Source of the DNA: Oceanospirillum sp048264105
GTDB lineage: Bacteria > Pseudomonadota > Gammaproteobacteria > Pseudomonadales > Halomonadaceae
Assembly (NCBI GenBank): GCA_048264105.1
Contig: JBLXDJ010000003.1
Span: 62,001 to 126,000 of the forward strand
DNA: 64,000 nucleotides
Direction: 5' to 3'
Made by a program: the position numbers and the translations under genes. Position 1 is the first letter of the stretch. Each line of letters begins with the position of its first letter. Shown here piece after piece: positions 24,782-35,175 of this stretch. The notes beneath the pieces are model-generated. The model was given only the letters and a program-made list of their open reading frames with translations. It was not told the origin of the DNA and searched no databases.

Positions 24782-27700
24782 CTAATTATTGGACTTAGCT
24801 CTATTCTCTTGTCGCGAAAGAATTTGTAGGTTCGAACTACAATTTGTCCCGCCACAACTTTTGGGCACCTTATGGTCAAACTGCCATTCATTGGGATCTG
24901 GCGTTACACCACGCTGGCTCTTTTGAGGTTTAACTAGCGTCGTACCACTAAGGTCTGATTTTACGACGCCTCCATTTGCGGCTTTGTTTAACTCAAGCGC
25001 CTCCCGTTTTTGACGCAAGGTAAACTCTTTTCCTTCAGCTACATTTTTAGGGTTTTTAATACTTGAATAATCTACCTTCTTTGTAACATCATTCGTATCT
25101 TGCGTCGTACCCGCATTATACTCCTGCTGAGACCCACCTGTACTACCCTGTTGATCTGATGCGCGACCATCAATCCTATCAACTTCCGCTTGCGGTATTA
25201 CATTTCTATCAGGAGAACTAAACTCACCATCGGCTACCTCTCGAACATTTTGTGATTCAGCCGGAGCCGTATCGCTATCGATTTTCTTGCGGGCCTGTTT
25301 TGCAGCCTGCTCGAGAACCTCTCCACCTGCCCCTTTAACTACACGACCCGCTCCTGGTACCGTAATAGCCTCCAGGAATGAATCTGCGGCTTGATTTCGC
25401 GCAGCTTCTACATCCCCTTGCAGCTCAGCAATCAGTTGTCGTTCTTCTGGCTCCCCCTTCGTATCCTTAAAGACAAAGGTTTCCAGAGGGTGAGTTATCG
25501 CATCCTTGGCATCATCATAAAAGCCTTCGCCAACGGCCTTGATTAATCCAACGGGATCTTCTTTACCCTGAGAAATAAGGTCATCTATTCCCTCTACAAA
25601 ATTGCGACCAGCTTGGCGAATCGCTCCCGATGTAGTTACTTTTAATCCTTGACTGGGATCATCAACAGCATAAGCAGATAAAAAACCTAATCCATCAGCA
25701 TTAACAATATACTTTTCAGCTGCCACGGCTTCTGTTGTATTGATAAAGGGATCATTGAAGGTGGCTTCATCATTTGCCTGAAATGGCTTGCTCGTTTCGG
25801 TTTCATCGGCAAGGAAATCAATTAACCCCCGTGGCCCGCTCGCTTCCTCTACATCACCCATGTTGGAAGCTATTTGCTCCAACATGGCTCTTGCTTCAGG
25901 ATTTTCGTCTATTTGCTCAGACCATTTTTTATCGACAATACGTAACGCCTGTCGGGTCAGCTCTCTCTTAGCCTGCTCTTCATCAATGCCTTTTTTCTTC
26001 GCATAATCGGGTGCAGAAGAGATAATTGCATCGACCTCTGCCAAATACAGCTGGCGATGCTCAACTTTAGCACTACCTACGTTATTTGCCCGCTGTGTCC
26101 CTTGATGTACAACCTGGCTATGTTGCAGGTTATTCGAAAAGTTTTCTCCACCACTGCTGTTTAGGTCACCGCCAACGGCCTGATTAATCCTTCCTGCAAA
26201 CTGGCTGCCAAATGCATTCGCTAAGGCCTCTTGAGTTTCAGCAGAATTACGGCCAAATAAACCATTAGTTAAACCGCCATCTTTGCCCTGTATACTCTGT
26301 GACTCAAGTACTTCATGACCAAGCGTATTGGCCATATCTGTTTTAGTTGCGCCATCACCGGCATCAATGAAGATATTGCCATATTCTGCATTACCCTCAT
26401 CAACGACAGTCCCTCCTTTTACGTTGGAAACGGCTGTATCAGCTAATGAAAGGCTATCTGTTTTATTGGCGTCGTAAAGATTAATATCGCTGAGTTCTAG
26501 ACCAAACTTCTCCTGCGCGAGATGCCCCAGGTCCTTCATGGCCTGAGCATACAGTTCCGGATCACCACTTTTGATGCCATCGACAATATGCTGGTTTTCT
26601 GGATTACGCAGCAGATCATTTTTAAGCTGCGTTCCCTTAGCATTGTTATCCAGTGCTTCGCCAAAGTTTAGTAGCCCAAGTTTTTCATTTTCACCAATGG
26701 TATCTAGGGTATTGGCGATGTCTTCACCATGCTCATAGGTATCGACAAAGTCATTCTTAATAGCCTGACGTCCACCCTCTGTTGCAACGCGGTGGTCAAC
26801 CGTCACGGATGAGTCTAAACCGCGGGTTTGCTGATCTTTGGTGATCTCCTGAGTGGCATTTAGGTCCCGGTTGGTGTGACTCAGGTCGTGGTCATCACCG
26901 GTACGGGTCTGGATGGTGCCGTTGCCCAAGGTGGCGTAGGTCGTCTGTTCTTTAATATGACCGTTGGCCGTCAGCCCCAGGGTAGAGCTGCCGGTGCTGC
27001 TTAAACCGGTATTGAGGTTGAAGCCTTCACTTTCTGATTTATCGCGATCCTGAATATCGCTAACCAGTAACTCATCGGTGATAAGGGTGAGGTTCCCCTG
27101 ATCCGTTAACTGACCTTGCTCATCAACCGTTGCACTGGCCAGTACCGCGCCTTTAATCTCGGTTTTGTCTGCGGTGATGGTGACATTACCCCCACCGATT
27201 AAGCGGGTTTGCTCTGTTACCCATGCACGATCTGAACGGCTGGAGTTAGCGTTGCCCCCCACACTGCTTAGACTGGCAAGGCTCTCACCACCCAGGCCAA
27301 GACCGGCATTCATACCCGAACTCTTGCTTGAGCTTGTGCTGGTATCCTGCAGACTTGCAAGGGTGAGCTCACCCGTGTTGATCGTGACATCCTGATCAAT
27401 ATCAACCTGAGCACCGGCAATAGTCAGTTTGTCGCTGTCACTGGTCAGGTTACCTGCCTGAATCAGGCTATTAACATGCGTTTGGCTTTCGCTTGAGCTA
27501 TCGGAACGGTTCGCACTTAAAGAGCCGCTATAGCTATCGCCACTGGCTTTAACACTAACGCTGGTGCTGGCACTTTTGGATTGGGTTGAGCTTTGAGAGC
27601 TGTCGCCCTGAATGCCTGCCGTTATCGCTATCTCGTCCGCATTAAGGGCTAATGTTTCATTAACACCTAAGGTTGAACCGATGATATCGATACTGTCTTT

Positions 27701-30700
27701 CGCGTTTAGGCTGGCATTACCGCCAACCTGAAGTGTCGAGCCCCGATACTGAGTTTGAACACTTTCGGAAGTGTCTTCAGAAACACTGACTTCAGCACTA
27801 CCTGTGGCATAGAAGCCGCCGGTTGCGGTAGTGGCAGCAGCTGAGGCACCAGAGGACGCAAGGTTTAGAGTAGCCTGGGCCAGCTGTGTGTCTGCAGCCA
27901 CAAGGTTTGCTTTGTAGTCCGCCAAAGCAGATTCAGCCAGCGTACCCTCTTTAATGCGCTGTTTCGCATCATCCAGTGCATCTTTGGCAGCCTTAACATC
28001 TTTCCGGGCATCATCTACGGCTTTTGCAGCGTAAGCTGTATCGACATAGGCATTTTTTACCCCCATCGACACACTGGTTTCTTCTACACGGTGTGTTTCC
28101 GTTTCACGGGTTGTCGTTTCAATGCCTGCAACAGTTACGCTTTCTGCCTGCAGATCGGCGTCACCGCCGACAACAACATCAGAACCCAGAAGATCAATGT
28201 TCTTCTGGCTCTTGATGGTCAGATTTCCGCCGACATTGATACCAGCAGCTTGTGCCGTTTCAACAGTCGTTGTTTTAGTGAGACTCTCTTTGGTGTCTAC
28301 AAAGCCACCCAGAGTTACTTCCTGTTCGCTGACATCAGGCTGAACAGCATCAACTGTTTCCGTTTCAGAGTGGGTCCGAGTTGTGGTTTGGTCGATAACG
28401 GCAGTTACGACTGTCCGTTCGGTTTCAATATAAGCGTCACCACCAGCATTAAGATCACTTCCCGCAAGTGTAAAGGTGCCGTCGGAGCGTAAAATTACAT
28501 TACTGTCGGCAGATAATGTAGAACCCTGATGAACCGTTTCTTCGATTCGGGTTTCTTGCTTTTCACCCAGCGATATTGATGTATCAACGCCCAATGCATC
28601 CAGTGTCTGAGAAATCCCCATGCTACTGGCTACAAAAGTAACGCCTTTGGCTAAATCTTTTACAACACCTTTGTAGCTATACGATTTTTCATCCCAACTC
28701 GTATTCTGAAGGGCAACCGTTTCCACATTGATATCACCCATACCCTGACCATCTTCGGTGAGGTATTGGCCTTGTTCATTAAGTACCGCTTTGCCATCGG
28801 CATCGCGTTTTACCTGACTGTCACCCAGAACCAAATTGCCGTTACTGGTGAGTGAAGAACCCGCAACAGTCAGATCTCCGCCGTCGCTGTCGATGGATAA
28901 TTGACTGCCTGCGTTAAGCTGCGAACCAACGGCACTCTGCTTGATATAACCTTTGTCTTTACTTTTGACACGAGCCATATTCTCGCTGGTTTTGCTGTAA
29001 CTTTCGGTTGTCTGTTCAATGCCTGCTGTAATCAGAATATCGTCTTTCGCCGATAGTTTAAGGGCTTCCTCGGCATCGACTTTCGCCCCCTGAAGAGCCA
29101 TACCATTTTGCGAGGTTAAGGTGATATTTCCGCCGGCGGAAAGTTCGCTGCCAACAAACTGAGCTTGTTCTTTCTTAGTGGTCGCAGATGAGTCTGAGAA
29201 GGTTTTATTTCTCTTCGTTGTACTCTCGTAGCGACTAACCTCTGAAGCTCCCAAAAGGTTGATTTGTGCAGCAGATAAGGTGATGTCGCTGTTTGTATCG
29301 AGGTTGCTGGCAACTTGGGTGTAGCTTCCTCCTGTCTCAATAGAAATACCACCGTCACCTGCCGTGAGGTTCGAACCCACAACCAAAGATTCAGAGTGGG
29401 TGGAATGAGTGGTTTTCTTGTTGCTCAAGAGGGATGAGGTTTTCTTCTTGGAAGTAACCGTCGTTGTCGTTGTATTCGTTGCCGCCAGAATTTCAACATC
29501 ATCAGCTGCGCTGATTTTTAGCTTTTGCTCAGCGTCAATATCAGCCCCCGTCATCGACAACGTAGCCCCAGACTGCAGTACGACATTAGAACCCGTAAGG
29601 CTATTGCCTTGAGACGTTTGTTCGGCAACGGTTACCGTTTGAGTTCGTTTAGTGGAACTGAACACACGCTCAGAGCGAGAAGTTGTTACACTCGTCGTAC
29701 GATCATTTTCGATCACTTCAGCAAGAGTAATATCCCCCTGCGCTAAAAGAGCCAGCGTGCCGTTTTCAGAGAAGAATTCCGTTGCTTCAGACAAGAGGTC
29801 TTCCGCAGCGCTCACAACTAGGTTACCGCCACTGATAATCTGGTTAGACAGTACCGTCTCATCATGATCGGCTGTCTCGGTATTACCGGAGTCGCTATAG
29901 GTAGAAACCAGTTTTTTTAGCGCATTAAAACGAATACTCGTCGCCGCAACACTGATATTTTCAGCCGCTTCAAGCTTTGCAGCTTCACTGGTCAAATCGC
30001 CACCAGCGCTCAGCGTTAAATCACCGCCTGATGTAATTTCCGAAACAGCATAGTCTCGGGTGTCTACTTTGGCCCTGCCAATCAGTGCTTGGCTTTGTTC
30101 CTCTCGGGCTTTGATATTAAGATCACCTGCAGCAGCAAGACTCACGCCCTGCTCACCTGTGATGCGTCCAGCGGTTACATTAATATCACCACCGGATTGG
30201 AGCGCAACCGTTGTCCCTTCGATACTGGAGGTATGACTGTCAGTGGATGTATGGTTGATATCACCCTTAGCTCTGAGAGAGACACCCTGCCCCTTAATCA
30301 CACCTTCGTTATTGATATCGCCACCTGAAGCGATACTCAGATCACCGGAAGACTGGATTGCGCCGCTATTCGCCAATGACTGCTCAGCCTGAATATCGAC
30401 AACACCACCTTTGATCAGAGCTCCATCAGGTCTCAAATCCATCGCCATAGCAGAAGGGAGGTAGACTTTTGGAACCAGAGCAGTTTGAACTCCCGCAGAC
30501 GTTTCAACGTCTTGCTCCACCATCCAGACAATGGGTTGGTTTAACGATTCAATTTGCTCTGAAGTGAGGGCAATACCCACGGACAGCTGTAAATCGTTTT
30601 GCGCATTAATGCCGTTATCCATTAAGGCAATATATTGCGCTTCAGCATCCTGGGACTCATCCAAATACTGAGCCCCTGTCAGGTCGAGCATTTGATCCTG

Positions 30701-32812
30701 AATTAATTTTTGCTCATAAAAACCATCGCCCAGCCGAGTCGTAGTTGTACCGTCTGTTGCCATTTGCAGCTTCGACAGCATGTAGTCGGAAGAGATAAAG
30801 TTCTTGTAGTTTGTAAAGGCGGGGTCTGTTTCGATCAGATAGCCATGCTCTGAGTCAGCACTGAAAGAAAAGAAAGGGCTTGAGAGCAGGGAGCCGACAT
30901 CTTGGCCTGTCGTTTGCTGACTGACGGTATCTGACGTCGCTGATGAACCGGAAAAACCGCTGCCAGACAGGTCTTCTTCAACTCCATTCACCACAGTGCC
31001 CGATGAAATACTGACCGTGCCCGCAGCAGATAGGGTGGCGTCGCCAAGTGTTAAAGTCTGCTCTGAGTGGTAGGCATAATTTTGGTAATAGGTATTACGG
31101 TTTTTATGACTACAGGTTTCATACCAGCTACATTTATCCCAAGTTCTCACTGTATAGCGACCGCTCCGATCAACATACTCTGTGGACTGGACATCCAAAT
31201 TGCTTAAATAGTCAATCGTAAGGTTGAGGTCTGAAGCTGAAGAAATAATGGAATAATTGTTTTCAACCGACTTGGCCGTTAATGACATATCTCCATTGGA
31301 TAACATAAGGGAGATATCGCCCTCGGAGCTGATAAATGGGGTATCGGTAACTTCAGTGTAGGAAAGGTAGGCATCTCGATAATTACCCGGGGCGCTCGGT
31401 AACTGACTTTTTGATATGTACTTTCCTGATACCGTGCCCGTGACGGCATCAGAATAGTCGATAGCAATATGGGTGCGTTTATTAACAATAGAGTCAGCCT
31501 GAACCGATAGGGCACCTTCTGACTGTATAACAGAAGAGTTGTTGAGCAAGCTCCCTTCGGTCTGCAAAGACATATCGCCAAAACTGTAGAAATAAGCACC
31601 GGACTCGTTGTTAATGCGCTCTGTGGTATTAACATCAAGTCGGCCAAACGACACAATCGCCGCATCGGCTCCCACATTATTCAACGTGTTTCCGCGTATC
31701 TCTAAGGCATCCGAAAAAATACGATCCTTGTTATTCAATGTATCGGCATCAACAGTCAGTTGGCCGGAAGAGATCAGACTGCTGTTATTGACGACGGCAG
31801 CATCCAGAGAAAGGTTTTCTCCCGCGATAAGACCATTATTGGTCAGTGTTGATGCCGTCCTGATGTCGGCATTCCCGTCAGTACTTTCTGCTCCAACGGT
31901 CGCTCCGACAACCACATCACCTTGACTGGAAATGGTGAAGGTATTGCTAGCCAGAATATTTCCGCCGGCATTAACACCAAAGCCTTTTTCAGTCCCGACA
32001 ATATGGATACGGTTGGCATACATCCCGCCCAATTCTGCGATATCCAGCGCAATCCCTGTACTCGCTGCAGCATCGTCAAGAGGCGTCGCCTGGAGTGTTT
32101 CATGATCAACGGTATTTCTGCCGGTAACCACATTGAGCGTATCGGACCACAGCTCACTGTTCAGCGTGATGGCTTGAGATAAGAGATCTAACTGGGACAC
32201 ATTGCTGGCATTAATGCCCTTGCCGATGATCTGAATACCACCGCCCATAATGGAGAACCCCTGCAGCTCTCCGTTCTGCATGATTGAAGTACCGGTCGTT
32301 AGGATACCGCGCGTGGTATTGATAAACCCACAGCCATCACAGGTAATACCATTGGGGTTTGCAACAATAACTTCCGCTTTTTTCCCCGCAACTTCCATGT
32401 AACCTTGCAGGTCACTAGGATTGTTTGAAACGACTTCATTCAGAATAATCGTCGCCTGATTGCCACCCAAGCGGGCATTACCATCGATATAGCCCCCTAA
32501 CTGGGTTTGGATAATACCGGTTGAGTTATTAAGAATCAGACCCGATTGGTCAACATTGAACTGATCATACTCATTGCGGGAAACACCACCTGACGAAGGG
32601 CGGTTGATATTGACAATATTGATGCCATTGGCACTTTCAATGATTTCTGGGTTATAAGCACTGCCCTGAGCTCCTTCTATCCCATCGGCCAGAGCAATGC
32701 CAGCGGAAAAAGGGTATGTCATTAAAACCAGCCAAGCCGCCAGTTTTCGGGTACGCCGGGTCAATCCAAGGGTATGATGGGTAGAGCCTTTTCTTGTTTT
32801 TATAACGTCCAT
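24782..32812 (-). CDS. cdiA: CdiA/FhaB-type contact-dependent inhibition exoprotein with HNH toxin tip
   Basis: A 2676-residue two-partner-secretion exoprotein. Residues 1-42 are an extended signal region ending in GIALA. The TPS domain follows (residues 45-300), with the conserved ANPNGITCDGCGFIN. Long FHA-type beta-helix repeats fill most of the protein. A coiled-coil segment lies near residues 1597-1655, and a pretoxin region near 2050-2200 contains TLGHEVLE. The last 36 residues hold an HNH-like motif (QFDHKVPKSCGG, then SSNLQILSRQENR), so the delivered toxin is probably a DNase. No VENN motif is seen. The start overlaps the end of cdiB by 13 bp. Confidence 0.92.
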   Translation of the reverse strand: MDVIKTRKGSTHHTLGLTRRTRKLAAWLVLMTYPFSAGIALADGIEGAQGSAYNPEIIESANGINIVNINRPSSGGVSRNEYDQFNVDQSGLILNNSTGIIQTQLGGYIDGNARLGGNQATIILNEVVSNNPSDLQGYMEVAGKKAEVIVANPNGITCDGCGFINTTRGILTTGTSIMQNGELQGFSIMGGGIQIIGKGINASNVSQLDLLSQAITLNSELWSDTLNVVTGRNTVDHETLQATPLDDAAASTGIALDIAELGGMYANRIHIVGTEKGFGVNAGGNILASNTFTISSQGDVVVGATVGAESTDGNADIRTASTLTNNGLIAGENLSLDAAVVNNSSLISSGQLTVDADTLNNKDRIFSDALEIRGNTLNNVGADAAIVSFGRLDVNTTERINNESGAYFYSFGDMSLQTEGSLLNNSSVIQSEGALSVQADSIVNKRTHIAIDYSDAVTGTVSGKYISKSQLPSAPGNYRDAYLSYTEVTDTPFISSEGDISLMLSNGDMSLTAKSVENNYSIISSASDLNLTIDYLSNLDVQSTEYVDRSGRYTVRTWDKCSWYETCSHKNRNTYYQNYAYHSEQTLTLGDATLSAAGTVSISSGTVVNGVEEDLSGSGFSGSSATSDTVSQQTTGQDVGSLLSSPFFSFSADSEHGYLIETDPAFTNYKNFISSDYMLSKLQMATDGTTTTRLGDGFYEQKLIQDQMLDLTGAQYLDESQDAEAQYIALMDNGINAQNDLQLSVGIALTSEQIESLNQPIVWMVEQDVETSAGVQTALVPKVYLPSAMAMDLRPDGALIKGGVVDIQAEQSLANSGAIQSSGDLSIASGGDINNEGVIKGQGVSLRAKGDINHTSTDSHTSSIEGTTVALQSGGDINVTAGRITGEQGVSLAAAGDLNIKAREEQSQALIGRAKVDTRDYAVSEITSGGDLTLSAGGDLTSEAAKLEAAENISVAATSIRFNALKKLVSTYSDSGNTETADHDETVLSNQIISGGNLVVSAAEDLLSEATEFFSENGTLALLAQGDITLAEVIENDRTTSVTTSRSERVFSSTKRTQTVTVAEQTSQGNSLTGSNVVLQSGATLSMTGADIDAEQKLKISAADDVEILAATNTTTTTVTSKKKTSSLLSNKKTTHSTHSESLVVGSNLTAGDGGISIETGGSYTQVASNLDTNSDITLSAAQINLLGASEVSRYESTTKRNKTFSDSSATTKKEQAQFVGSELSAGGNITLTSQNGMALQGAKVDAEEALKLSAKDDILITAGIEQTTESYSKTSENMARVKSKDKGYIKQSAVGSQLNAGSQLSIDSDGGDLTVAGSSLTSNGNLVLGDSQVKRDADGKAVLNEQGQYLTEDGQGMGDINVETVALQNTSWDEKSYSYKGVVKDLAKGVTFVASSMGISQTLDALGVDTSISLGEKQETRIEETVHQGSTLSADSNVILRSDGTFTLAGSDLNAGGDAYIETERTVVTAVIDQTTTRTHSETETVDAVQPDVSEQEVTLGGFVDTKESLTKTTTVETAQAAGINVGGNLTIKSQKNIDLLGSDVVVGGDADLQAESVTVAGIETTTRETETHRVEETSVSMGVKNAYVDTAYAAKAVDDARKDVKAAKDALDDAKQRIKEGTLAESALADYKANLVAADTQLAQATLNLASSGASAAATTATGGFYATGSAEVSVSEDTSESVQTQYRGSTLQVGGNASLNAKDSIDIIGSTLGVNETLALNADEIAITAGIQGDSSQSSTQSKSASTSVSVKASGDSYSGSLSANRSDSSSESQTHVNSLIQAGNLTSDSDKLTIAGAQVDIDQDVTINTGELTLASLQDTSTSSSKSSGMNAGLGLGGESLASLSSVGGNANSSRSDRAWVTEQTRLIGGGNVTITADKTEIKGAVLASATVDEQGQLTDQGNLTLITDELLVSDIQDRDKSESEGFNLNTGLSSTGSSTLGLTANGHIKEQTTYATLGNGTIQTRTGDDHDLSHTNRDLNATQEITKDQQTRGLDSSVTVDHRVATEGGRQAIKNDFVDTYEHGEDIANTLDTIGENEKLGLLNFGEALDNNAKGTQLKNDLLRNPENQHIVDGIKSGDPELYAQAMKDLGHLAQEKFGLELSDINLYDANKTDSLSLADTAVSNVKGGTVVDEGNAEYGNIFIDAGDGATKTDMANTLGHEVLESQSIQGKDGGLTNGLFGRNSAETQEALANAFGSQFAGRINQAVGGDLNSSGGENFSNNLQHSQVVHQGTQRANNVGSAKVEHRQLYLAEVDAIISSAPDYAKKKGIDEEQAKRELTRQALRIVDKKWSEQIDENPEARAMLEQIASNMGDVEEASGPRGLIDFLADETETSKPFQANDEATFNDPFINTTEAVAAEKYIVNADGLGFLSAYAVDDPSQGLKVTTSGAIRQAGRNFVEGIDDLISQGKEDPVGLIKAVGEGFYDDAKDAITHPLETFVFKDTKGEPEERQLIAELQGDVEAARNQAADSFLEAITVPGAGRVVKGAGGEVLEQAAKQARKKIDSDTAPAESQNVREVADGEFSSPDRNVIPQAEVDRIDGRASDQQGSTGGSQQEYNAGTTQDTNDVTKKVDYSSIKNPKNVAEGKEFTLRQKREALELNKAANGGVVKSDLSGTTLVKPQKSQRGVTPDPNEWQFDHKVPKSCGGTNCSSNLQILSRQENRAKSNN

Positions 32813-34488
32813 GTCAGCGCAATGCCTCCAGCGAAACCAATATCTTTAAATTCGTTTGGGTAACTTATGGGGTAGGCGAGATGGGCATCATACTGAAATT
32901 GCCCCAAGCCCCCTCGTGCGCCTAAGCCCGTAGAAGCCAGCCAGCTTTGAGAGTATGTCTCAACAGGCTCTCCACGGACGCCACCGCCATCAAGTAGAAG
33001 AAATAATGTGTGCCGCTGTTTTAGCCTCAGACCTAATTCGTTTCTTACATGCCAGCCCGTCTCTGCAGCTAGGGTTTGCCCGGCATCAAATCCCCGGACA
33101 CTGTAACGACCACCGATACTGAACCAATCCATTGAGAAGAGCTCTGATTGACTCCACTGACCTCGCCATGACGTTGAGAACACGCCTGGATGATCATACA
33201 GTTTGATAGGCCTATTCCAGGCGATCGTCGCAGCAAAAAGGTCATAGTTTGGTGTAGAGGAGCTTGAAGTTTGAGGTTCAGATTCAGCATTAAACCAAGG
33301 AGAACCTTGTTTCCATTCGACACTCCAGTTCAGACTACTATTGGCAAGGTAGTATCGGTGTCTGAGGCCCAGTTTGGTATTGGCCAATCTACGGCGCTGC
33401 ACCTCAATTTCAGTATCATTAATGTAGTTATTCCGAAGGCGAAGCCCGAGACCTGCATACACATCCCACTTGGACGACTGTGAGCGAGAAGTTGTCCAGG
33501 TAATATCAATATTGTGATTGGATCCTGTCCCACGGCTGGTAAAGTTTTGAACCGATCCTTCGACTAAACTTTTGTACTCAAATTGGTTGCTCGACAGGGA
33601 AAAAAGAAAGTATCCCATTGGGATGCTGTATCCCAGATTGTAGCTCTCTGAAGCATCGTTTTTGTCATTCTTGACCGCTCTCGAATACGAACCGGTTAAA
33701 GCGTCCTGAAGGAACAATAAGTTATCCCAGCCAAGCGATACCGTCGCTTGATACTTACCAACATTCTCACCCGCACTATCATCTACTGAAAGAGATGCAT
33801 TTCCTTGAAAACCTTCTTTCACATCCAGAACGACATCACTTTTTCCGGCCTCATCAGAGGGGACAATTTGCATTGTCACGTCTTGAGAACTCAGGCGTTT
33901 CATTTGTTCAAGGCCTTGTTCAAGGTGACGGATGTTGAGAATATCTCCTGAGCGTATTGGGAATGCCGTTTTCCAGCTTTTGATATAGCCATCAGGCAAG
34001 ACGATCGTATTCAGACGCCCTTCAAACAGGGTAAGCCTTAGAACACCTTCAGATAAATTTTGCTCTCCCAGCAAAACACGACTGGTCACATAACCACGAG
34101 ACAGCAATCGCCGATTTAACTTGTTAACCAACTGGGTAATGTACACCTGGTTTAAGCAGGAATTCGTAAAAGGCTGAACCAGCGTATTCAGAAACTGCAG
34201 CTCAGAGGGAACTCCAGATTCAAATTTTATTTGTCGAATTTGAAAGCAACGTGCATCAGAAGGGGACGCATATTTAGCTTCATCGTAGGAAGGTATATCG
34301 ATTGTGACTCGCGGCTTGGACTGCAGCGCTCTGTCTTTGAGGAAGTTTCTTTCTTGGGAAAAACGCCACTCCTGCTGACGAATAAACTCATCATTATCGG
34401 AAGCCATAGCATTCTGCACCCATCCAACAATGAGGCTAACCAGAAGCAGTATGGTTCTAGACGAAAAATGTAAGCGCAGGCGATCCAT
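32800..34488 (-). CDS. cdiB: Two-partner-secretion outer-membrane transporter
   Basis: A 562-residue ShlB/FhaC/HecB-family Omp85 barrel that exports CdiA. Residues 1-29 are a signal peptide. A periplasmic linker helix region follows (QQEWRFSQERNFLKDRA), then two POTRA domains (about residues 70-220) and a C-terminal 16-strand barrel with the SIGGRYSVRGFD motif near residue 470 and a terminal aromatic-rich strand (FAGGIALTWTL). It is the first large gene of the cdi operon and overlaps cdiA. Confidence 0.93.
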   Translation of the reverse strand: MDRLRLHFSSRTILLLVSLIVGWVQNAMASDNDEFIRQQEWRFSQERNFLKDRALQSKPRVTIDIPSYDEAKYASPSDARCFQIRQIKFESGVPSELQFLNTLVQPFTNSCLNQVYITQLVNKLNRRLLSRGYVTSRVLLGEQNLSEGVLRLTLFEGRLNTIVLPDGYIKSWKTAFPIRSGDILNIRHLEQGLEQMKRLSSQDVTMQIVPSDEAGKSDVVLDVKEGFQGNASLSVDDSAGENVGKYQATVSLGWDNLLFLQDALTGSYSRAVKNDKNDASESYNLGYSIPMGYFLFSLSSNQFEYKSLVEGSVQNFTSRGTGSNHNIDITWTTSRSQSSKWDVYAGLGLRLRNNYINDTEIEVQRRRLANTKLGLRHRYYLANSSLNWSVEWKQGSPWFNAESEPQTSSSSTPNYDLFAATIAWNRPIKLYDHPGVFSTSWRGQWSQSELFSMDWFSIGGRYSVRGFDAGQTLAAETGWHVRNELGLRLKQRHTLFLLLDGGGVRGEPVETYSQSWLASTGLGARGGLGQFQYDAHLAYPISYPNEFKDIGFAGGIALTWTL

Positions 34489-34515
34489 TGCGTGTGTAAC
34501 ATCCCAATAAACTGA

Positions 34516-34827
34516 TTAGTCTTTAACGCTTCCGTGGTTGCGTTTGCGACTCTCATCCAAACGATCTGAATTATTTAGGGCATTAATTTGCTTGCCTGCG
34601 TATAGACCTGCACTACGACTATGCACCTTGCCGCGAGGAGCTGAACCCAATGCAGGGGAGCTAGCGATAGTTTGGCTCTTACCTGAAATAGCAACACTGG
34701 CTGGAGAGCGTACGTCAATCACAGGAAAGGAGCTTGATGTTGAAGCGGTTACATAGGCAGGTGCAGCGAGAGCGATGGGTGAGACCAGTAAAACAAGGAT
34801 GAAAGCTGTAGATATGCGCTGTTCCAT
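34516..34827 (-). CDS. Small secreted protein encoded before cdiB
   Basis: A 103-residue product with a clear signal peptide (residues 1-21, FILVLLVSPIALA) and a mature part rich in Ser, Ala and Lys/Arg with no recognised domain. The gap to cdiB is about 27 bp, so it probably heads the cdi operon. I do not recognise it; it could be a periplasmic accessory of the secretion pair, but no function can be assigned. Confidence 0.6.
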   Translation of the reverse strand: MEQRISTAFILVLLVSPIALAAPAYVTASTSSSFPVIDVRSPASVAISGKSQTIASSPALGSAPRGKVHSRSAGLYAGKQINALNNSDRLDESRKRNHGSVKD

Positions 34828-34946
34828 AGCGAACTAATTCCATTAGATTTAAGATCAAGAACCTTATTATCAACATCAAGCCAAAGTTAGAAAGCAGATA
34901 TTTGAAACAACTTGTATCTACCAGTGTATATACTGTGGGAGCACGT

Positions 34947-34982
34947 CAAGTTATGCCTTTAGATTGCGACAGGTTATGCCTT
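34947..34982 (+). repeat. Tandem boxes CARGTTATGCCTT, 23 bp apart
   Basis: CAAGTTATGCCTT at 34947 and CAGGTTATGCCTT at 34970 differ by one base and are spaced 23 bp, two helical turns. They resemble the TGACARATTATG boxes by the tRNA: the second reads GACAGGTTATG. They may be transposase or regulator binding sites. Confidence 0.5.
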
Positions 34983-34997
34983 CACGAATAAGTCACC

Positions 34998-35009
34998 CTG
35001 CTGGGTTTT
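34998..35009 (+). repeat. CTGCTGGGTTTT, copy of a hairpin arm found next to the tRNA
   Basis: This 12-mer is the exact reverse complement of AAAACCCAGCAG at 16127-16138 and shares 11 bases with the right arm at 16193-16203. It has no matching left arm nearby, so on its own it is not a terminator. Confidence 0.5.
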
Positions 35010-35175
35010 TTATTGCCTGCCATTTCTTTATCGTCATTTCTGCATTTTTAATCGCTGATACCTTCCACTGGATTTATATGGCGATCAGTTGACTTATACC
35101 GACACAAACATTAGAACATTCTTATTATAATTCTTCTCAACCCTACGTTAAGACACACGCATAAGGAAGATCTCC

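Larger units (their letters stand above)
34828..35175. other. Intergenic region before cdi, possible right edge of the island
   Basis: About 350 bp between the divergent cdi operon and osmC-family gene. It must contain both promoters; none is clear by eye. Two tandem boxes at 34947 and 34970 and an orphan CTGCTGGGTTTT at 34998 are listed separately. No tRNA fragment or integrase site is visible. Confidence 0.45.

Noticed and set aside
16042..35175. A tyrosine-recombinase genomic island at the tRNA
   Set aside because: No integrase gene and no duplicated tRNA 3' end are visible; the transposition genes are of the tni type instead.
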